Source: Capra hircus
Taxonomy: Eukaryota > Chordata > Mammalia > Artiodactyla > Bovidae
Direction of reading: 5' to 3'
Assembly: GCF_001704415.2 (NCBI RefSeq)
Contig: NW_017189517.1
Coordinates: forward strand, 4,351,167-4,415,166
Length of the DNA stretch: 64,000 nucleotides
A program made the translations under genes and the position numbers. The stretch's first letter is position 1. Every line of letters starts with the position of its first letter. Of this stretch, positions 11,785-23,460 are shown piece after piece. The notes beneath the pieces are model-generated. The model worked only from the letters and a program-made list of their open reading frames with translations. It was not told where the DNA came from and did no database searches.

Positions 11785-12110
11785 TAAACATATACACACA
11801 TATTCACACACATAAGCACATAAACATTTTCACAAATTAAAAAAGGTATCTGAAGGTATTTATAAGGATGTTCAGTGTAATATATTTAAGCAAACATGAA
11901 CTATAAGCAACTAATATCTATTAATAGGAGAGGAATCAAATTATGTTTCAGCCAAACAATGAAATATTGTCTATCCTTTTTAAAGAAAATGGTATTTCTG
12001 TTTACGCTGCTATGGAATGATGCCTAGCTCTATCAGAATGTGTATGGATTCTGTGTGTGTGTCCATGTATACATGCATAAAAGTGCATAATATGGAAGCA
12101 AGATAAAAGT
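11330..12110 (+). mobile_element. Ancient L1M ORF2 3' part
   Basis: Collinear with the L1 ORF2 C-terminal coding region: 'aaaatggcccatgaatttgaa' region near 11463, 'catacaaatgactaataaac' near 11507, the 'gtttgaccctgca' segment near 11714 and 'aaacaatgaaatattg' near 11954. Heavily diverged with no open frame; it is interrupted by the TA/CA-rich tract at 11745. Confidence 0.75.
11745..11785 (+). repeat. (TA)n(CA)n compound microsatellite
   Basis: About six TA units followed by about twelve CA units, then CA-rich sequence to about 11825. It probably expanded inside the old L1. Confidence 0.93.
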
Positions 12111-12887
12111 TACCATTGTTTGAGTTTTCTCAGCATTTATGGTGCTTCTCTTGAATTAAGAAAATCTGGGTTCTAAGGAAGTCTACTCTTACTTTCCCTG
12201 GACCTTTGAAAGAAGATCTGTCTGACAAGAGCATGTTTCTAGCTTTTGTGCTTTAAATTTAAGTATGTGAAGAGAAAAACATGGTTGGAAAGGCTAAAGG
12301 CGGAGAGAAGAGGGCTAAGTGCAATTGATTAAGCCAGTACTGCAGTATTGAGGGGTGGGTCTTGAGGTGGGAAGAATTTAAAGACTGGTGAACTTTGTTC
12401 ACTTTTCAGGGTTTTCTGAGGACATAGTCATGGAAATAGTTTTCAAATCAGAGGGAAATGGATAAGAAAAGGAAAGAAAGATGATTTGAAAAAGTATTTC
12501 TTGGACCTCTGTCCTTAGCACAATGTTAAGTAAATAAATTAAACACTGGCTTTCATTAAATTGATTTTTGACTGCAGATCTATGTTTTTCTGATATTAAC
12601 ATTTTTTCGGGATGGAGATATATGAATACAGAGGACTCGCAATATGGTATGATGTGTGGGTGTGTAAATATTTTAATTATAAATAAAATATAAATTTAAA
12701 TAAATATTTATCTGTATCTTTCTACCTTTATATTTCTGTCTGTGCATCCATCCATCCATCCACTTGTTATGAACCAGGGGCTATTTTTCAAGTCTGTTAC
12801 ACCAATTGACTCATTTGACCCCCATAAAATCTCTCTAAGGTTATTTAATCTCCTCATTGTCTAAGTGTATAGCAACATATGAATTTG
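12111..12887. other. Unassigned stretch
   Basis: Contains an AT-rich block (12665-12720) and a small (CATC)n run near 12745-12760. No gene or repeat recognised. Confidence 0.4.
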
Positions 12888-14305
12888 TTGAGAGATTTCA
12901 AATTCTAAAAGATGATGCTGTGAGAGCACTGCACTCAATATGCCAGCAAATTTGGAAAACTCAGCAGTGGCCACAGGGCTGGAAAAGTTCAGTCTTCATT
13001 CCAATCCAAAAGAAAGGCAATGCCAAAGAATGCTCAAACTACCACACAGTTGCACTCATCTAACATGCTAGCAAAGTAATGCTCAAAATTCTCCAAGCCA
13101 GGCTTCAACAGTACATGAAATGTGAATTTCCAGATGTTCAAGCTGGATTTAGAAAAGGCAGAGGAACCAGAGATCAAATTGCCAACATCCGTTAGATCAT
13201 AGAAAAGCAACAGAGTTCCAGAAAAACATCTACTTCTGCTTCATTGACTATGCCAATAAAGCACTTTGTGTGGTTCACAACAAACTGTGGAAAGTTCTTC
13301 AAGAGATAGGAATACCAGACCACCACCTTACCTGCCACCTGAGAAATCTGCATGCAGGTCAAGAAGCAACAGTTGGAACTGGACATGGAACAACAGACTG
13401 GTTCCAAATCAGGAAAGGAGTACATCAAGGCTGTATATTGTCACCCTGCTTATTTAACTTACATGCAGAGTATATCAAGCAAAATGCTGGGCTGGATGAA
13501 GTACAAGCTGGAATCAAGATTTCCGGGAGAAATATCAGTAACCACAGATATGCAGATGACACCACCCTTATGGCAGAAAGCGAAGAAATAAAGAGCCTCT
13601 TGATGAAAGTGAAAGAGGAGAGTGAAAAAGTTGGCTTAAAACTCAACATTCAGAAAACTAAGATCATGGTGTCCGGTCCCATCAGTTCATGACAAATAGA
13701 TGGGGAAACAATGGAAATGGTGACAGACTTTATTTTGGGGGCTCCAAGATCACTGCAGGTGGTGATTGCAGCCATGAAATTAAAAGATGCTTGCTCCTTG
13801 GAAGAAAAGCTATGACCATCCTAGGCAGCATTTGCCAACAAACGTCTGTCTAGTCAAAGATACGGTTTTTCTAGTAGTCATGTATGGATGTGAGAGTTGA
13901 ACTATAAAGAAAACTCAGTGCCAAAGAATCGATGCTTTTGAACTGTGGTGTTGGAGAAGACTCTTCAGAGTCCCTTGGACTGCAAGGAGATCAAACCATT
14001 CCATCCTAAAAGAGATCAGTCCTGAATATTCATTGGAAGGACAAATGTTGAAGCTGAAACTCCAATACTTTGGCCACCTGATGTGAAGAACTGATTCTTT
14101 GGAAAAGACCCTGATACTGGAAAAGTTTGAAAGTGAAAGGAGAAGGGGACAACAGAGGATGAGATGGTTGGATGGCATCACTGACTCATTTGACATGAGT
14201 CTGAGTAAGCTCTCCGGGAGTTGGTGATGGATAGGGAGGCCTGGCGTGCTGCAGTCCTTGGGGTTGCAAAAGGTCAGACACAACTGAGCAACTGAACTGA
14301 ACTGT
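12888..14305 (+). mobile_element. 5'-truncated BovB (RT domain to 3' end)
   Basis: It starts in the RT N-terminal region ('tttcaaattctaaaagatga') and ends 'gcaactgaactgaactg'. Open pieces 12857-13063 and 13270-13692 show KDDAVRALHSICQQIWKTQQ, then DWFQIRKGVHQGCILSP and RYADDTTLMAESEE, so the catalytic YADD survives. Frame breaks occur near 13063, 13195-13265 (the DYAKAFD motif is disrupted) and after 13692. A deletion near 13830 removed part of the C-terminal region. Inactive. Confidence 0.94.
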
Positions 14306-14340
14306 TTGTCTAAGTGAGGACACTGACGTGTAATATGGTT

Positions 14341-14403
14341 GATTGTTGTTGTTTAGTTGCTAAGTCCTGTCATAGTCTTTTGTGACCACAAGGACTGTTT
14401 GAT
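14341..14403 (-). mobile_element. Short BovA/BovB-tail fragment
   Basis: The plus strand 'gttgttgtttagttgctaag' then 'gtgaccacaaggactg' is the reverse complement of a BovA-type 3' end with its AAC tail. About 60 bp only. Confidence 0.7.
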
Positions 14404-14429
14404 ACTACTCTCTTAATATGCTACAGGAA

Positions 14430-15415
14430 GATCCACCCAATATTTTATGTAAGTTTTTGATAATACATGAGATTACATCAGTATTATTCTCTACTGTTTT
14501 CATTGTGTTGTCAAATTTTGCTGTCTATATAGTGCTGACCTTTTAAATACACTGAAGTTTGAATTATTTTTCTGTATTCCATACCTGATTAGCCTTGGAA
14601 TTATGTTTGTTCTCTGTTTCCCAGAGCTCATCTGTGAAATTATATGGGTGGGAAATGTTTGGGAAGATTTGCTCTTTATAAAATATTTTCAGTTTCTTCC
14701 ATGGATAGTGGTTAGTGGATTGCTTAAGTCTTATCATCATGAATCAATTTAGGTAATTTATATTTTTCTAGAAAGTCATTTAATCTGTATTTTAATGTTT
14801 ATTTGCATAAAATTTATTCCAGTTGTTATATTTTACTTAAAACACTTTTTGTATCTAAAATTATTTTTCCCATGGAATTTGCAATTTTCTATTTTTGTGA
14901 TTTCTCAATTCTTTGCTGATTATGTTAGATAATGATTTGTATATCTTCTTGATTTTCACATAAATTCTTGAGAGTGTTTAATTGTTCTGCCACTTTTTAA
15001 TGTTCAAAATCATTAATATCTTATTTCTCATTATTAATCATTTATTTCTTCTTTACCTTAACTTCATGTTTTTTTTTTTTAGTCATTGAATTGTTTTAAT
15101 TTTTATCCTTTCATACTTAAAGGTATAATTTTCTATAAGAATCTTAATGACTGCTGACGTGGCTTTTGTCAAAACCTGTGATATATAGTCCTTTCACTCT
15201 GCATTTTCCAGATATCTGCAATTTCCCTTTAGTTTCCTATGAGACGTAAGAATCTGTGTGCTTCTTGTAATTTCTACATCAGTATATTTTGTCTGTTTTT
15301 GTTTAATTAACCCTCTGGTTTTATAACTCTATGCTTGAATAGTCTTATCTGCACATTTTCTACTTTGGGAGCGTTTTCAAGGTTTTGTTCATATCTCAAT
15401 ATGGGGCACATGATT
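14430..15415 (-). mobile_element. Ancient L1M ORF2 fragment
   Basis: On the minus strand it resembles the L1 ORF2 RT/endonuclease coding region; plus-strand landmarks are 'gagctcatctgtgaaattat' near 14625 and 'cattgaattgttttaat' near 15083. Strongly AT-rich, no open frame. Confidence 0.6.
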
Positions 15416-15429
15416 ACTTAAAAAAGAGT

Positions 15430-16330
15430 TTATTCTCTAATGACATGGATCATTCTGGCTGCTGTATGGAAACTGGATGAAATGAGGCAAGTGTAAAAGC
15501 AGTACAACAAGCAGTGAGCCTTTGCAATAATCCAAGTAAGATCATATGATGGTGAAGACCAGGGTAGTTGTGGTGGAGATGGGGAGAAGTGGTTCATTTC
15601 TGGATATAGTATATTTTGAAGGTGGTGCTGATAGGATTTGTATCTTATAAATCTTATTATATATATTGGGTGTAGAATGATAATGAGAGGAGCAACAAGC
15701 AGGGATACCCAGATATTTGGTCTGAGTAACTGAAAGAAATCAACTAAGATAGAGAATATTTAAGTAAGAACAGATTTAAAGTCAAAGTTTAGTAGCTCAG
15801 TTTTGGACTTTATGGGTTTAGCGTTTCCATCAGCCAAGTGAATGAAGATGTTAAGTTATAAATGTGCTATAGAAAGCTAGATTTCCAAAGAGAGGCTTGT
15901 GCTGAAGATAGACATTTGTGAGTGATCAGTGCATAGATGGTATCAAGGATGAATCAACCAAAATAGTGAGTACAATATAAGAGAGAATAGGTTAAATGAC
16001 TGAGACCTGGGCTTTTACAGCCTTTTACAGTCTAGGAAAAGAGCAAAGAATGAATAGACCGAATTTGCCACTAGGTAAAAATGGGTATCCTGAAGGTCAA
16101 GTGAAAAATGAATGTCAGTGAAGAGAGACTAGTCAACTGTGTCAGATGTTATGATTGTCAGATAATAAGAGAAATGATCAGTATATATGGCTACCAAAGC
16201 TTCCTTGATCACTTGAACACTTTCAGAGCTGTAGTAGGAGATAAGTCTGATCGGCTCAGGTTCAAGAAAGGATCCAGGATTTTGGTGACAGTGAACCTGG
16301 ACAATTCCTTTTAGAAATTTGAAGTTAAAA
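15430..16330 (-). mobile_element. L2 fragment, ORF2 region
   Basis: On the plus strand it follows the antisense of L2: 'atcattctggctgctgt' near 15450, 'gcaataatccaagtaa' near 15525, 'ttctggatatagtatatttt' near 15599, and 'gtcaactgtgtcagatg' near 16132. The order is collinear over 0.9 kb, which is long for L2. Coding frames are lost. Confidence 0.75.
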
Positions 16331-17112
16331 AATGGTGTGTGGAGTCAAGAGACAGCTTTTTAAAGGGAATTACGTCTTTCCTCTGTTTTATATTATTTAT
16401 GGGTTTTGATCAGAATTTGTTCCTTTTGGAGAAAGTTTCTATTCATAGGTACAGTGACCCTCTTTGCTATTCCTCTTATCTTGTTGTCAGTTCTCCTGAC
16501 AACTTAAACCAGTGTGGGAAGAACTGAGCAGAGCGACTTGGGGTTTGTTGATATGTTCTCAGAGGACTTTGTCTATAAATGTCTTTGCTTACCCAGGAAT
16601 ATATTTCTCTTTTTTATAGTTATTTGTCTTTTTGAAATCAGCAAATAAACTTGGGTGAATGTCATTGTCCCTTTTCCTGTATTTCACTGTTTTTGTTTTG
16701 CCTTTTTTTTTTTTTTTTTTGGTGTGATTTCCTGTTCACTTGTTTTGCTCAATAAACCTTGGTCAACAGTTACAAATCTGATTCCACCTTCCACTATGTC
16801 CTCCAAACTGTATTGCTGCTATGACTTTTCTACATATTTCAGGACAAAATGCCAAAAAATAAAGCAAGAATTCCCATGTGGTCTCTTTTCTCACTAAATT
16901 TCCCTCTGCAGTATTGGATTTAGAAAGGACACTCATTAGAGAGACTCAGTTTCTTATTGAGTCTGTCTAAACCTCTGGATATCATTATTATAAATGAATA
17001 ATTGTTGGTTAGAATTTTCAGCAACCAAGTTATTTCGGTTTTAGAGAATTTCCTATCTACTAGAGTTTGTAAAGATACTTATCTGTCCTTGTTTTCTGTA
17101 TTGAGTTGGTCT
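16331..17112. other. Unassigned stretch with T20 tract
   Basis: A T run of about 20 lies at 16701-16720. Otherwise no gene or repeat recognised. Confidence 0.4.
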
Positions 17113-17114
17113 AA

Positions 17115-17672
17115 TTCCATTAAATTGTTTATTGTGGTAAAAATAAGTATATTGATATAACACCAGATTTTAACCATTTTAGGTGTACAGTTTAGTGGCA
17201 CTGAGCACATTAACACATTGTTGCACCACAATTACTACCATTCATCTTCAGAACATTTTCATTTCCCCTAACTGAAACTCTGTACCCATTTAACAATAAC
17301 TCTCCATTTCTCTCTCCACAAGGCAGTGGCAAAAGCATTCTACTTTCCCTGTCTAAATATGACTATTCCAAGTACTAAAAGGAATCATACAATACTTGTT
17401 CTTTTGTGTCTGGTGTGTTTCACTCACTGTAATGTCTGTAAGATGTATTCGCATTATAGCAGATGTCAGAAATTCATTCATTTTAAGGCTGAATAATACT
17501 TCATTGTATCATTGTATTTTGTTTATCTGTTCATCCATCAGTAGACACCTGGGTTTTTTCTACCCTTTGGCTATTGTGAATCTTTGGGGCATATACCTAG
17601 AGGTAGAATTGCTGGATCATATGGTAATTCTATCTTTAATGTTACGTAGTGTTGCCAGACTGTTTTCTACAG
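17115..17672 (-). mobile_element. L1M 3' UTR and ORF2 C-terminus
   Basis: On the plus strand: 'taggtgtacagtttagtgg' (3' UTR), 'ctgaaactctgtacccattt', then 'gaataatacttcattgta' and 'gaattgctggatcatatgg' from the ORF2 C-terminal coding part. Compared with the L1 consensus it lacks about 60 bp near 17580. The L1 is interrupted at its right end by MER5A. Confidence 0.85.
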
Positions 17673-18015
17673 TCTCCGTTCTTGCTGTGCATCAGAATCA
17701 CCTCTTAAGCTTTAAAAAACACACTTGCTCAGTCTCTACCCCTGGAGACTCTGATTCAGTTGATGTAAGGATACCTCTGACTTCTGTTTCTTTTTATAAT
17801 TCATATTAAAAAAAAAAACACTAGTGACAAGTTATTTAGAGGTAGTTTTTAAAGAGTGAAAGTAAAAGGATATGAAGCAAAAAGTAAAAATCTCTCATTA
17901 ACATTTGAAGCTTATCTTTACATACATGTGTCTACACAGAGGCATGTACTTGTTTTTGTATTTTTAAGAAAATAAATGAGATCATACCTTACGGTTTCTA
18001 CAACATACATGATTA
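17255..18015 (+). repeat. Local duplication, copy 1
   Basis: From the L1M 3' UTR through the MER5A and about 240 bp of further sequence, this block aligns to 21575-22170 in the same orientation. The L1/MER5A junction is identical in position, and the downstream shared text includes 'actagtgacaagttatt' (copy 1) against 'actagtaataagttatt' (copy 2) and 'atatgaagcaaaaagt' against 'ttatgaagcaaaaagt'. Copy-specific deletions and roughly 15-25% mismatch by eye indicate an old duplication. Confidence 0.8.
17673..17775 (+). mobile_element. MER5A (hAT-Charlie) fragment
   Basis: 'gtgcatcagaatcacctc' followed by 'ctctgattcagt' is the left half of MER5A. It is inserted in the L1M. The right half is missing or unrecognisable. 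Non-autonomous; no coding capacity. Confidence 0.8.
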
Positions 18016-18101
18016 CCTTAATTTATCTTGAATATTTTTTTTATTTCCATTCACATCAATTTTTATAAACAATTTTTTTGAAGTATAGTTTATTTACAAT
18101 G

Positions 18102-18238
18102 TTGCATTCAGTTCAGTTCAATATCTCAGTCTTGTCCGACTCTGCGACCCCATGGAACCCATGGACTGCAGCATGTCAGGCTTCCCTGTCCATCACCAAC
18201 TCCTGGAGCCTACTCAAACACATGTGCATCGCATCAGT
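18102..18238 (-). mobile_element. Short BovB 3' fragment inserted in L1
   Basis: 'attcagttcagttca' then 'ccatggactgcagca' and 'ccctgtccatcaccaactcc' are the reverse complement of the BovB 3' end. ATGTTG flanks it on both sides (about 18096 and 18238), and the L1 text is continuous across it, so this is a clean insertion of about 140 bp. Confidence 0.88.
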
Positions 18239-18295
18239 GATGTTGTGTTATATATCAGTTATATATCACTGTGATTCACTTATACTGAAGTCACA

Positions 18296-18460
18296 AGGGC
18301 TTCCTTTCAGGAGACCATGGTTCGATTGCTGGGTTGGGAAGATCCCATGGAGAAGGGAAAGGCTACCTACTCCAGTATTTTGGCCTGGAGAATTCCTTGG
18401 ACTGTATAGTCCATGGGGTCACAAAGAATGGGACACGACTGAGAGACTTTCACTTTTCAG
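18296..18460 (+). mobile_element. Bov-tA SINE, head shortened
   Basis: Starts 'agggcttcctttcaggagac', so part of the tRNA-like A-box region is lost, then 'ttgggaagatcccatggag', 'gcctggagaattcc' and 'cacgactgagagact'. It sits in the L1 3' UTR, followed by a (CATA)n/(TA)n stretch. Confidence 0.9.
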
Positions 18461-18662
18461 TCATACATACATACATATATATATTTTTTTCTTCAGATTC
18501 TTTTCCCTTATCTGTTATTATAAAATATTGAGTATAGTTCCCTGTGCTATACAGTAGGTCCTTGTTGATTATCTGTTTTATATATAGTAATGTGTATACA
18601 TTAATCCCAATCTCCTAATTTATTTCTGTCTCTACTCCCTTGCAAAAAAAAAAAAAAAAAAG

Positions 18663-19644
18663 CAGTGTCAATTTAAGCTCCAATTATTAGTACATGAACA
18701 TGACTTTCCCCCTCTCTCCTGTATTTTGGATGTTTGCCTCTGAATTGTGAACTTCTCAAATTTTCTCCGTCTTTTCCTCTATCCTTAGGTGGCAGAGGAC
18801 AGCTAGAGGAGACTTGAGTTGAATATCTCCTTTCCCCCATATAATATGCTAGCAGGCTCTTATAATATGCTAGCAGGTTAGGCTCTGGTTAACTAGTTTC
18901 CCCTGAGGGTTGGCCTTGGAATCTATTTTTCAGAATGGTTCCTTTTTTTTTCCTGCCCCTGATGGAAGCATGAGAGAATTTTTTTCCTGACATTTACTGT
19001 GGGAATCTGGTCAAATCAATGGAGTTAAATCTCACAAAATTGTGGGGATGCCTTTTTGATGGAGTTGGCCCAGGAAGTCTTTAGCTGTTGGTTTCCACAC
19101 TAAGCCTGCAATGATTTATCAGTTACAGTTCAGGTTTTTCTGCCCCTGCTCTGCTTCTTCTTTTCATGGTTTCTACTCATGTGTCTCTATTCTGTTTAAG
19201 CCAGGACTCCCTGTATTCACCTGCAATCTTGCAAACAGGGAGTGGTTTGGGCAGTCCTCCCTTTTTCTTATGGCTCTTAGGAGAGTTACCAATCTTTCAG
19301 TCTGTTTAGGTTTTTACTTGTTAGGATAGAGTTCTTATTTCCAAGCTCCCTACATGTGGAACTGGAAAACAGAAGTCCTTTTCATTTCATTTTCTTGGCA
19401 TGTATTCTTCATATTTTAGGTTTGAGAGAAAGACTACTTCCTAGTTTAATTGACGATGAACTTTTATTTTTTCGGCCTTATTCTTTTCCCCATCAGTCTG
19501 TTTCATATAGGAGATGCTATAAATACTTCTACTATGCACTATTTTAGAAATCTCACAAAGTATCCTTTAAAAAGTTGGTAGTACATTGTGGATATAACTG
19601 AATGGAAATACTTTTATGATTTTAACAGTCATCTTTTTGTGCTG
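18663..19644. other. Unassigned stretch
   Basis: Holds a small imperfect tandem repeat (17 bp TATAATATGCTAGCAGG at 18840-18856 and 18861-18877). No gene or confident repeat family. Confidence 0.4.
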
Positions 19645-20080
19645 TTCTAGTCAATAAGCATTTATTGAATGCTAATGCTAAACACTGCCTTCAGTTCTTG
19701 TTAGTTAAAGTGTGGATTTGTCCTTGCCCCGGGGTAGTTAGTGTTAAATAAGGGATAGAAAAGTATAGCTGAAGATTTTACATCAATTGTGTTTGTCATG
19801 TGAGGCAATTCATGATAAATGTGGACACAAAGAAAGGATCTTCATCACATAGGAAGACACCTGGTAACTATTTTAAAGTGTTGAATTATATAAGAACCAT
19901 AATTGCAATCCTATCTGGTAGAAGGACTGAAGAATGAGTATATTATTGACAATTTTTGGTGAGGATTGAGGACAATCATGGGTTCTAGGTAGATATATCA
20001 TGAAGGAAGATGTGATTGTATGACATTATGGGGGTGTATTCAGGGAAAAGTCACATTGATTTGAACCTAAGATGTTCGTA
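19645..20080 (-). mobile_element. Probable L2 3' end
   Basis: The plus strand 'caataagcatttattgaatgc' is the antisense of the L2 3' terminus. Text to about 19800 follows the L2 3' UTR weakly, and beyond that the match is uncertain. Confidence 0.5.
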
Positions 20081-21574
20081 GCAGAGAAGTGAGAGATAAG
20101 ACTCTGGTAGTTACTAAGGATCAACAGTATTGCTCTGATCCTACTTAGCTGCAAATTCATTAACCTTTACAAAATGTTAATTAACAGTTCTCCCATAAAC
20201 AAAATGGGGCACCTACTCTGATATGATATGTAATCATCCAGTAGTGCTGATGCCAATGACTGAAAAGCTCTAATGACAGAAGATAATGGTACTGATATAA
20301 CTTTCAACCAACTGAGCCTAACAATCTCAGGTCTGGACTTCTCTACGCAGGCTAGGAAAATCCTAAGACATCATCGTGGTTCTTTTCATGCCTGTTGTAA
20401 GGTTAGGTGCCCAGTATTCACTTTACTTAGGTACCCAACCCTGAGTATGTTGCCTTTTATATAAAACGCCTTGGAGAACCTGTCTCTAATGGACCTTGGT
20501 GTCAGTCAACGTTACTTTTATGAGAACATTAGCTTGCTTCTGGCCCACCTCCTGCCAAGGATGAGTCCAAGAAGAAATTGTCATCCCTGCATGAATACCT
20601 CTGGACCTTCACCCTTTACCCAGTAGCTACACTTAGAGCACAGCAAGACATCTGCATCCCTACTTCCCTTTCTACTTATGAGGTGTCACTCAGAAGATAC
20701 AACATAAGATAAATCAGGAAAACTGAATATTTCATATATGCCGCAGTAAATCAACTGTATTTTATGGACAGAAGAAAATTGGCACTCTATGCCATGGGGA
20801 GAAGGAGCTTTAATACTGCATGCACTCCTGTTTTAATCAAAATGTAGTTGTAATTTATGTTTAGGAACTATAAATATAATATTCTAGCTAATGTTGATTT
20901 GCATTTGGTTTCTGAGCAAATAGAGAAGAATTATAGGAAACATGAAAAAAACTTCCCTCTAAATCTCTGCATTTTACATTAAAATGCCTAAGAAGGCATT
21001 TTAATTGACTGTATGCTAAGATTAGAGGTTGACTATTCCTGGAATAGGTTAAAATGTAAAACCCTGAAATTTCAGAAGTGGTGGAGTATTTGTATTTGGG
21101 ATGTTTTCAGATGCTGAAAGTCTAGTCTATTAAGTTATATAACTTCTTCTACTCCAAAGCAATATTGAGAGACCAGTTGATGATAACAACATATAATAGA
21201 TTCTTCAAGCTTAGTCATCAGAGTAAAAATTATTCAGCAAGCTAAATAAAAGCACCTTGCCTTAAAACAAATTACTCTGGGTATTTGGGTGACTTAGGAG
21301 AATTTGGGCTGATTCCATTCCCATCTCCCAAACTGTGAACTTCTGTGATTGAACTGACCACACTAACCTATTTCTTGATTTTGTTCATTAGTTCATTATA
21401 CCTTAAAGTCACCAACTCACAAACCAGGCAATGTGTAACTGAACAAAGAAATTTCTAAAGAATGTTTGACATAGGCATCATTGAATAAGGTGCTCAGATT
21501 TTTATATATGTGTATTCAAAATTTCAGATTCTGTATTTTTACTCTAAACTTATGAGGTCAAACTATTTGGGAAA
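20081..21574. other. Long unassigned stretch
   Basis: No recognisable repeat, gene or open frame with a domain. AT-rich, ordinary intergenic character. Confidence 0.4.
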
Positions 21575-22170
21575 CTTCCCAAACTGAAACTCTGTACCAA
21601 TTTAACAACTACTGCACATTTGTCCCTCCACAAAGCAGTGGCAAAAACCATTCTGCTTTCTATGTCATTTGACTGTGTATTGTGAGTGATACTGTTATGA
21701 ACATGAGTATATAAGTAGCTATTTGAATGCCTACTTTCAATTCTTGGGGTATATACCCAGGGGTAGAATGCCTGGATCAGTCATATGGTAATTCTATCTT
21801 TAATGTTATAAAGTGTGCCAGACTGTTTTCTACAGCCTTGGTTCTTGCTGTGCATCAGAATCACCTCTTGAGCTTTAAAAAACACACTTTCTCAGTCTCA
21901 TCTCTGGGGACTAATTCAATAAATGTGAAGATATATCTGACTTACAGTTTCTTCTTCAAGTTTATATTTTAAAAAAGTACTAGTAATAAGTTATTGAGAT
22001 AGTTTTTAAAGATTGAAAACAAAATTATGAAGCAAAAAGTTCAAGTTTCCTATTAAAATTTGGAGTGTATATTTACACACATCTGTGTGTACATGCACTC
22101 ACACACACATACTTTTTTTGTACTAAAAAACACGATCACACCTTAACACAGTTTCTACAGCTTTAAACTT
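21575..22170 (+). repeat. Local duplication, copy 2 (L1M + MER5A + flank)
   Basis: L1M (-) sequence occupies about 21578-21832, MER5A about 21833-21930, and shared flank runs to about 22170; see copy 1 at 17255. This copy keeps L1 text lost in copy 1 ('atgaacatgagtatataagt' near 21697) but lacks about 200 bp that copy 1 retains. Each copy therefore decayed independently after a common origin. Confidence 0.8.
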
Positions 22171-22199
22171 GTCTCAATAGTGATATAAGAAAAATAATT

Positions 22200-23460
22200 G
22201 ACAGAGAGGGAATGGTTTAATACAGATAAAAGAGAGGGGATTATCAATAATGTCAGTTTCCTAAGAAATGGTATAAGGATTAGATATAGTGTTTAGATTG
22301 AGAGTCTGGCTGCAAATAAGCAAAGAGGACAAAGTATTTCTGTTCTTTTCTGTTTCTGTGTAAGTTAGAAGCAAGATCCTATCTTGGCAGTCAGAGGGGA
22401 GGTACAACATTGAATGCTTGATGAGTAAAGTTTTGGTACATTTGTTGTGGGTAAAGGGAACTTGAATTTACAGAATGAAATAGGATTGATATTAGTGCTA
22501 TGAGCCCATTCACTGTCTGTGGTTTTGTTCATAGAGTGGAATGGGTCTGCCATGTTGTTGGACTTTATTTAGTAGTATTGTTCTTTGTGGGTGAGGTCAC
22601 AGAAAAAATAGATAATTTAGTTCTTTCAGAGTTTTGTTTTTAATATGAATTTAAAGGGCAGAGTAACCTTTTAATTTAGAGTATTAATAAATATATTATT
22701 GACATGAAGAACCACAGAATTGAAGGCAAATATAGAAAGAGTAAAGAGAAGATGTTATGATAGACTAAAATTTCCACTGAGGTCAAAGAGCCTAGAAGCC
22801 TGAATCTTAGAAGTTTGTATTCATGGTTATTAAGGAAAGCTGTCCATTTGTCAGAAGTTGTGATTGAGAGAGGAAGAAGGAAATGGCAACCCATTCCAGT
22901 ATTCTTGCCTAGAGAATCCCATGGACAGAGAAGCCTGGTGGGCTGCCGTCTATGGGGTCGCACAGAGTCGGACACAGCTGAAGTGACTTAGCATGCATGC
23001 ATGCATTGGAGAAGGAAATGGCAACCAGCTCCAGGATTCCTGCCTGGAGAATCCCAGGGGCAGGGGAGTCTGGTGTGCTACCATCCATGGGGTTGCACAG
23101 AGTCAGACGTGACTGAAGCAACTTAGCAGCAGCAGCAGCATGATTGAGAGAAAAGGTCTTTGAATAGTTAGGAACATGACAGGTTCATAAACAATAAGAC
23201 TAGTGACATGGTGAAGGAGATATAAGTCAAATTGCTTAGATTCTAATATTTGGGGGGGGTTATTGAGATTTTAAAGGAACCATCTGTAAGTAGGAAAGGG
23301 CAACAAGGAAGGTACATCTTAATTTTCCAAATTAGTGATTTTATAGAGTACATGAATTATGAAAGGGCTAAACAAAATAATGTTCTGAGAGGAAAGCTAG
23401 ATTTTACTTAAGAAGATTTAAGGATATTTGGGGAAGAAGTTGAGTACATAAGAAAGTTGG
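22200..23460 (-). mobile_element. Possible L2 5' region, split by BovA2
   Basis: Plus-strand text such as 'cagagagggaatggtttaa' and 'agtcagaggggaggtacaac' weakly resembles antisense L2 upstream of the RT region. A BovA2 SINE with TSD (22872-23140) is inserted. The match is faint and the edges are guesses. Confidence 0.4.
22872..23140 (+). mobile_element. BovA2 dimer SINE with 11-bp TSD
   Basis: Two BovA units in tandem: the first from 'ggaagaaggaaatggcaacc', the second from 'ggagaaggaaatggcaac' near 23009, joined by 'gcatgcatgcatgca' and ending in (AGC)n. TGATTGAGAGA is found at 22861-22871 and 23141-23151. The perfect TSD indicates a recent or well-preserved insertion. Confidence 0.96.

Larger units (their letters stand above)
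18066..18640 (-). mobile_element. Older L1 3' UTR, split by two later insertions
   Basis: L1 3' end text on the plus strand: 'gaagtatagtttatttaca' (18080), resuming at 'ttgtgttatatatcag' (18242), and again at 'cttcagattcttttccc' (18490) to 'taatcccaatctcctaat' (18602). A BovB fragment (18102-18238) and a Bov-tA (18296-18460) divide it. A poly-A (about 18644-18661) lies just beyond it. Confidence 0.85.

Noticed and set aside
22872..23140. CRISPR-like pair of direct repeats
   Set aside because: The two similar units are the halves of a BovA2 dimer SINE with a TSD, in eukaryotic DNA.
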